Origin: Pseudolysobacter sp.
GTDB lineage: Bacteria > Pseudomonadota > Gammaproteobacteria > Xanthomonadales > Rhodanobacteraceae
DNA: 9,525 nucleotides
Reading direction: 5' to 3'
Assembly: GCA_025351985.1 (NCBI GenBank)
Contig: JANXUW010000604.1
Coordinates: forward strand, 1 to 9,525
Shown here: one piece after another, positions 7,158 to 9,525 of the stretch
Layout of the letters: every line of letters starts with the position of its first letter
Numbering within the stretch: the first letter of the stretch is position 1
Notes under the pieces: generated by a model
Databases searched by the model: none
The model's input: the letters and a program-made list of their open reading frames with translations, nothing else
Told to the model about the DNA's origin: nothing
Position numbers and translations under genes: made by a program

Positions 7158-7973
7158 TCAGACTGCCGGCGGTTCGCTGGGCGGTGTCGGCGGTGTCGGC
7201 GGTGTCGGCGGTGTCGGCGGTGTCGGCGGTGTCGGCTCGCTCGGCGGCAAGGTGATGATATTGCCGTAGACGTTTTGGTACGCCGCGTAATTCGCGCCGG
7301 CCAATACCGGCATCAGCACCAGCCAGCCGAGGAACACCGGTATCGCGGCAACAACACTCAGCACGATCACGATCAGGCCGAATATCAGCATCGGGCCGAT
7401 ATTCGCGAGCACCGCATTGAGGCTGTCTTTCGCGGTCACGACCGGATCGCCGCCTTCAAGCATGATGCGCGGCACCGAAAAAAACATCAGCGCCGATACC
7501 GCGAGCTTGATCACCATGCTCAGCAGCAGCCACAGCAAACCGCCGCCGAGCAACGCGCCCGCAGCCAGGCCGCCCGAATTGGTCACGCCGCCGATGGCCA
7601 TCGCACCGATCGCGCCGCCGAGAAAAAGAAAACCCAGCACCAGCGTCAACACGGCACCGGCCACCGCGATCAGGCTCAGGATGATCAGCGGCGAAAGTTT
7701 GTTCGAATCCTGAAATGCACGGAACAGGTGATTCAGGTCGATCGTGCGTCCGGCATCTTGCTCGCTCGCGGCATAAATCATTCCGGCATACAACAAGGTG
7801 CCGAGAATCGCGGCGGCAAGCTGGCCCAGCAGCGGAATGAAAAACAGCAGCACAAAAATCACGAAACTGATCAGCGCCATGAGAATCCAGACGCCCGGAT
7901 TCTTGCTGAAAATCTCCCAGCCCTTGCTCAACCAGCCCACACTATTGTTTACATCGACTTGGCGAAAACTCAT
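7158..7973 (-). CDS. multi-pass membrane protein, BPSS1780-like family
   Basis: This 271-residue protein is mostly hydrophobic, with about five to six membrane segments (roughly 27-49, 52-69, 97-120, 140-168 and 193-228). The N-terminus RQVDVNNSVGWLSKGWEIFSKNPGVWI, a short amphipathic start leading into the first helix, is characteristic of inner-membrane proteins annotated as BPSS1780 family; function is unknown. A glycine/alanine-rich loop (GAIGAMAIGGVTNSGGLAAG) lies in the middle. After the last helix a cytosolic or periplasmic tail contains six TPP repeats encoded by a perfect 9-bp tandem repeat and ends SEPPAV. The start is supported by AAAGGA 7 bases before the ATG. The gene converges on tatC with no base between the stops. 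The family call rests on recognition of the N-terminal pattern and topology and would need a profile search. Confidence 0.82.
   Translation of the reverse strand: MSFRQVDVNNSVGWLSKGWEIFSKNPGVWILMALISFVIFVLLFFIPLLGQLAAAILGTLLYAGMIYAASEQDAGRTIDLNHLFRAFQDSNKLSPLIILSLIAVAGAVLTLVLGFLFLGGAIGAMAIGGVTNSGGLAAGALLGGGLLWLLLSMVIKLAVSALMFFSVPRIMLEGGDPVVTAKDSLNAVLANIGPMLIFGLIVIVLSVVAAIPVFLGWLVLMPVLAGANYAAYQNVYGNIITLPPSEPTPPTPPTPPTPPTPPTPPSEPPAV
7182..7235. repeat. six perfect copies of a 9-bp tandem repeat in coding sequence
   Basis: The unit CGGTGTCGG (plus strand) repeats six times without a mismatch. On the minus strand it reads CCG-ACA-CCG and encodes the (TPP)6 tail of the membrane protein. The unit is a multiple of three, so gain or loss of copies changes tail length but not frame. 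Every threonine uses ACA and every proline CCG, as expected for recent expansion by slippage. Confidence 0.97.
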
Positions 7974-7980
7974 AAGATCG

Positions 7981-7986
7981 TCCTTT
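7981..7986 (-). promoter_or_regulatory. ribosome-binding site of the BPSS1780-like gene
   Basis: AAAGGA on the minus strand lies 7 bases before the ATG at 7973 and decides that start. Confidence 0.75.
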
Positions 7987-8023
7987 CACAGCGCGGATTG
8001 TCCGCAGGATGGTTTCACTAGCA

Positions 8024-8029
8024 AGCATA
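8024..8029 (-). promoter_or_regulatory. possible -10 box for the BPSS1780-like gene
   Basis: TATGCT on the minus strand matches a sigma-70 -10 box and lies about 50 bases before the start codon. The -35 position (TGGCGC after a 17-base spacer) is a poor match, so this is weak. Confidence 0.25.
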
Positions 8030-8092
8030 AATTGCATGGGGTAGGCGCGCCAGCGGTTTGAAGCGATCGCACCAATGCGACCAATCGCGGGG

Positions 8093-8121
8093 TTTCGCGC
8101 AAGCCGGTTCCGATGTATAAA
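8093..8121 (+). promoter_or_regulatory. candidate sigma-70 promoter of the ribbon-helix-helix gene
   Basis: TATAAA at 8116-8121 is a good -10 box. TTTCGC at 8093-8098 sits exactly 17 bases upstream as a weak -35. Transcription would start near 8128, leaving a leader of about 37 bases with a strong ribosome-binding site. The AT-rich GTATAAATGTGTAC segment has imperfect dyad character (GTA...TAC) and could also be an operator; that part is speculative. Confidence 0.4.
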
Positions 8122-8152
8122 TGTGTACTCAGGGGTAAGCAAATCAGCCATT

Positions 8153-8157
8153 GGAGG
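8153..8157 (+). promoter_or_regulatory. strong ribosome-binding site of the 71-residue protein
   Basis: GGAGG stands 7 bases before the ATG at 8165, the best Shine-Dalgarno match in the window. It decides this start over the upstream in-frame ATG at 8075, whose extra 30 residues show no family-like sequence. Confidence 0.85.
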
Positions 8158-8164
8158 CGATCGC

Positions 8165-8380
8165 ATGAAAAAAACGGCAGCAGAAATCGACGATACCCGG
8201 GACGCCAGTCTGCGCGTTTCGAAGCGTGTGCGTGACAGTCTCAAGGCCGCTGCGGCGGTGATGGGGCGTCCGTTGTACGATGTTACCAACGAGGCCATCA
8301 GCAACTATCTGGCGTCGGCAAAAGTGGGCGATCCGCTCGCGGCTGCGCGCAAGAGCATGGGCATCAAGGCGCGCAAATAA
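8165..8380 (+). CDS. small ribbon-helix-helix-like putative DNA-binding protein
   Basis: The product is 71 residues, basic and soluble. After a short charged N-terminus (MKKTAAEIDDTRD), the order strand (ASLRVSKRV), helix (RDSLKAAAAVMGRP), turn, helix (YDVTNEAISNYLAS) fits the ribbon-helix-helix/CopG fold used by small dimeric repressors and by many antitoxins. The basic strand residues would contact the DNA major groove. The tail (AARKSMGIKARK) is lysine-rich. The strong ribosome-binding site and a plausible promoter argue that it is a real gene. No toxin-like frame lies beside it: 8381-8495 is non-coding on both strands, and the neighbours point away or are unrelated. It could therefore be a lone autoregulator, an orphan antitoxin, or another small basic protein. 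I do not recognise a specific family, and the fold call is an inference from pattern. Confidence 0.65.
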   Translation: MKKTAAEIDDTRDASLRVSKRVRDSLKAAAAVMGRPLYDVTNEAISNYLASAKVGDPLAAARKSMGIKARK

Positions 8381-8421
8381 ACGCGATCTTTCGCACGGCA
8401 CGGACTTCAGAAACACGGTTA

Positions 8422-8440
8422 TCGCAGCCATCGGCTGCGA
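8422..8440. other. perfect inverted repeat (8-bp stem, 3-base loop)
   Basis: TCGCAGCC, loop ATC, GGCTGCGA. It lies 41 bases after the stop of the ribbon-helix-helix gene and 55 bases after the end of the convergent amidotransferase gene. A stable GC-rich hairpin between convergent genes could act as a shared bidirectional terminator, but no T-run follows on either strand, so it is not a canonical intrinsic terminator. Confidence 0.5.
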
Positions 8441-8495
8441 CACCATTCGCACGACAAACCGGCAATCCTCAAATAACGCGCGAACAGCGTGTCGG

Positions 8496-9299
8496 TCAAT
8501 TGCGCGCCAGACGCAGGAAACGCCGCAGCAAACGGCGCGCATCGGGACACGGTTTTACCGCACCCAACAACGCGGCGGCATCAAGGCCTTCCTGATGCAA
8601 TTCCGACGTGCGTTTGTGGATGTAACCGCGCATCGCATGGGTGCTGAATTCGGGATGAAACTGTACACTCCAGGCGCGACGCGAGTAGCGCAACGCATGG
8701 CAATCCTCGAGCGCGGAGCGTGCCAATACAACCGCGTCACGCGGCGGCTTCAATACGCTTTGCAGATGCGTTGCGTGCGCACGGAAGCGCGATCCGAGCG
8801 GGCCGAATAAATCGTCGCTGCGCGCGGCATCGTGTGCATCGATATCGATTGTTCCCATCTCGCGGCCACGCGGGTTGTAACCGACCTCGCCACCCAGCGC
8901 GTGCGCCATGAGCTGGTGGCCGTAACAGACACCGAACAACGGCAATTGCTGCTGCATCGCGCCGCGCAGCCATTCTGCGGTGCGCTCGCTCCAATCATGG
9001 CGATCGGTCACCATCGCGCCGGAGCCGGTGATGATCGCCGCACCGAAACCGCGCGCATCCGGCAATTTTTCACCGCGCTCGACCTGCGTCACGGTGATAT
9101 GTCGCGCATGCAGCTTGAGGCCGGTGCGAAACCAGTGCGGGAAATCGCGATGGCGTGCACGCAGATGCGGCAATGCCGTGCCGGTTTGAATAATCAATAC
9201 CGGCAAAGTGTCGCGCGATATCGAAACCGCTGGTCGAAAATGTTCCATGCGATCGAAAGCGCTATTCGGCGCGGCGGCAAGATTGTCATCGAGGTTCAT
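8496..9299 (-). CDS. class I glutamine amidotransferase (GATase1 domain protein)
   Basis: This 267-residue protein has a stand-alone class I glutamine amidotransferase domain, which releases ammonia from glutamine through a Cys-His-Glu triad. Visible elements: LPVLIIQTG opening the domain at about 32-40; TGSGAMVTD at 91-99, the oxyanion-side loop; the nucleophile elbow GVCYGHQLMAHALGGEV with C125; and QFHPEFS with H215 and E217. A HATHLQSV segment at 175-182 matches the loop before the last part of the domain. No synthase domain is fused and no partner synthase is adjacent, so it resembles the GuaA-like amidotransferases of unknown acceptor (YfeJ type), sometimes linked to gamma-glutamyl compound turnover. 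The first 30 residues are non-conserved. A later ATG (residue 18, at 9248) could be the start, but AGGA lies 7 bases before the ATG at 9299. The tail is arginine-rich. Confidence 0.93.
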   Translation of the reverse strand: MNLDDNLAAAPNSAFDRMEHFRPAVSISRDTLPVLIIQTGTALPHLRARHRDFPHWFRTGLKLHARHITVTQVERGEKLPDARGFGAAIITGSGAMVTDRHDWSERTAEWLRGAMQQQLPLFGVCYGHQLMAHALGGEVGYNPRGREMGTIDIDAHDAARSDDLFGPLGSRFRAHATHLQSVLKPPRDAVVLARSALEDCHALRYSRRAWSVQFHPEFSTHAMRGYIHKRTSELHQEGLDAAALLGAVKPCPDARRLLRRFLRLARN

Positions 9300-9388
9300 T
9301 CGCGAATCCTAGCAAACGTTTTCTGAATCAGATCCCACATCCTGCAACATCGCTCGCCACCGACTTATGACGATTGCGCATTTGCTTA
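9300..9388. other. gap between the amidotransferase gene and the insertion sequence
   Basis: These 89 bases should hold the amidotransferase promoter. On the minus strand TGC-TAGGAT resembles an extended -10 box but lies too close to the ATG for a normal leader. No confident promoter is assigned. Confidence 0.3.
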
Positions 9389-9525
9389 GGTAGTGTCGTC
9401 ACAAGATTTCCACCCACAGCATCAAACATCGGATTTGCACGGCGGCCAGGAACGATGCCGAGCGCTTCGCGTAACGCGTCGCGATCCCGCGCCAACGTTT
9501 GAGGTGTAGAAACGCATTCTCTACC
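9389..9525 (-). mobile_element. right-hand piece of an IS5-family insertion sequence (runs off the window)
   Basis: The transposase C-terminus ends at 9399, and about 10 bases further out the sequence returns to host-like DNA. The segment GGTAGTGTCGTCACAAG at 9389-9405 is the probable terminal inverted repeat, overlapping the transposase stop codon, as is common in compact IS5-family elements. It is flanked by TTAG at 9386-9389, compatible with a short TA-containing target site. The other end lies outside the window, so neither the inverted repeat nor a target duplication can be verified. Confidence 0.7.
9399..9525 (-). CDS. IS5-family transposase, C-terminal 41 residues (cut by window edge)
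   Basis: Reading the minus strand inward from the right edge gives 41 codons and a TGA at 9399-9401. The product begins VENAFLHLKRWRGIATRYAK and ends MLWVEIL. This matches the C-terminus of DDE transposases of the IS5 family (IS427/IS1031-like groups): the glutamate of VENAF is the likely third catalytic acid, and a lysine follows after exactly six residues, as in the family's Y(2)R(3)E(6)K signature; the Y and R lie beyond the window. The RGIATRYAK and SFLAAVQIRC blocks are also typical. The frame is intact as far as it can be seen, so there is no sign of decay. Whether the full gene is intact or split into two frames cannot be judged here. Confidence 0.88.
   Translation of the reverse strand, partial: VENAFLHLKRWRGIATRYAKRSASFLAAVQIRCLMLWVEIL

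Noticed and set aside
7275..8021. A 248-codon plus-strand frame opposite the BPSS1780-like membrane protein
   Set aside because: The product is a low-complexity mix of Q, H and R without hydrophobic core or motif, a shadow of a leucine/alanine-rich membrane protein gene.
8063..8164. Two GCGATCGC palindromes (8063-8070 and 8157-8164) flanking the ribbon-helix-helix promoter, as operators
   Set aside because: The octamer is made of common GC-rich pieces, the second copy overlaps the ribosome-binding site region, and two copies are not enough to support an operator without comparison.
1..9525. A CRISPR array, tRNA, defence island or novel gene cluster
   Set aside because: No spaced repeats of CRISPR type, no tRNA-like cloverleaf and no defence-type genes were found; nearly all of the window is explained by housekeeping genes plus one insertion sequence end.

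Overview
The window reads as a stretch of ordinary chromosome from a moderately GC-rich gammaproteobacterium. The best guess is the Lysobacterales/Xanthomonadales, perhaps Rhodanobacteraceae. That rests on protein content (TtcA, RdgC, TatABC, a BPSS1780-type membrane protein) and on my memory of similar gene order, not on a search. I find twelve complete protein genes and one gene cut by the right edge. I see no tRNA, rRNA or CRISPR array. No stretch over about 200 bases lacks a gene, so coding density is high.

Layout. 1-2836, plus strand: ttcA (tRNA 2-thiocytidine synthesis), rdgC (recombination-associated DNA-binding protein) and a YgjP/DUF45-type zinc metallopeptidase. 2864-4809, minus strand: hemH (ferrochelatase) followed by an alpha/beta hydrolase whose ATG overlaps the hemH stop by 4 bases, a two-gene operon. 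5009-7157, plus strand: a Sec-exported SYLF/Ysc84-like protein, then tatA-tatB-tatC, a compact twin-arginine translocase operon. 7158-7973, minus strand: a multi-pass membrane protein with a (TPP)6 tail; its stop codon directly abuts the tatC stop. 8165-8380, plus strand: a lone 71-residue ribbon-helix-helix-like protein. 8496-9299, minus strand: a class I glutamine amidotransferase. 9399 to the right edge, minus strand: the C-terminus of an IS5-family transposase, so an insertion sequence enters the window here.

How the genes work together. tatABC encode one complex: TatC and TatB form the signal-peptide receptor and TatA forms the pore. hemH and the hydrolase are co-transcribed, but I cannot say what the hydrolase contributes to heme synthesis. 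The other genes are single functions placed side by side.

I looked for an undescribed system and found no convincing one. The points most worth a second look are: the insertion sequence end; the six-copy 9-bp tandem repeat coding a proline-rich tail, which also lies just downstream of tatC on the other strand; the zero-gap convergent stops in a TGATCA palindrome; and the orphan ribbon-helix-helix gene with its candidate promoter and a downstream hairpin.
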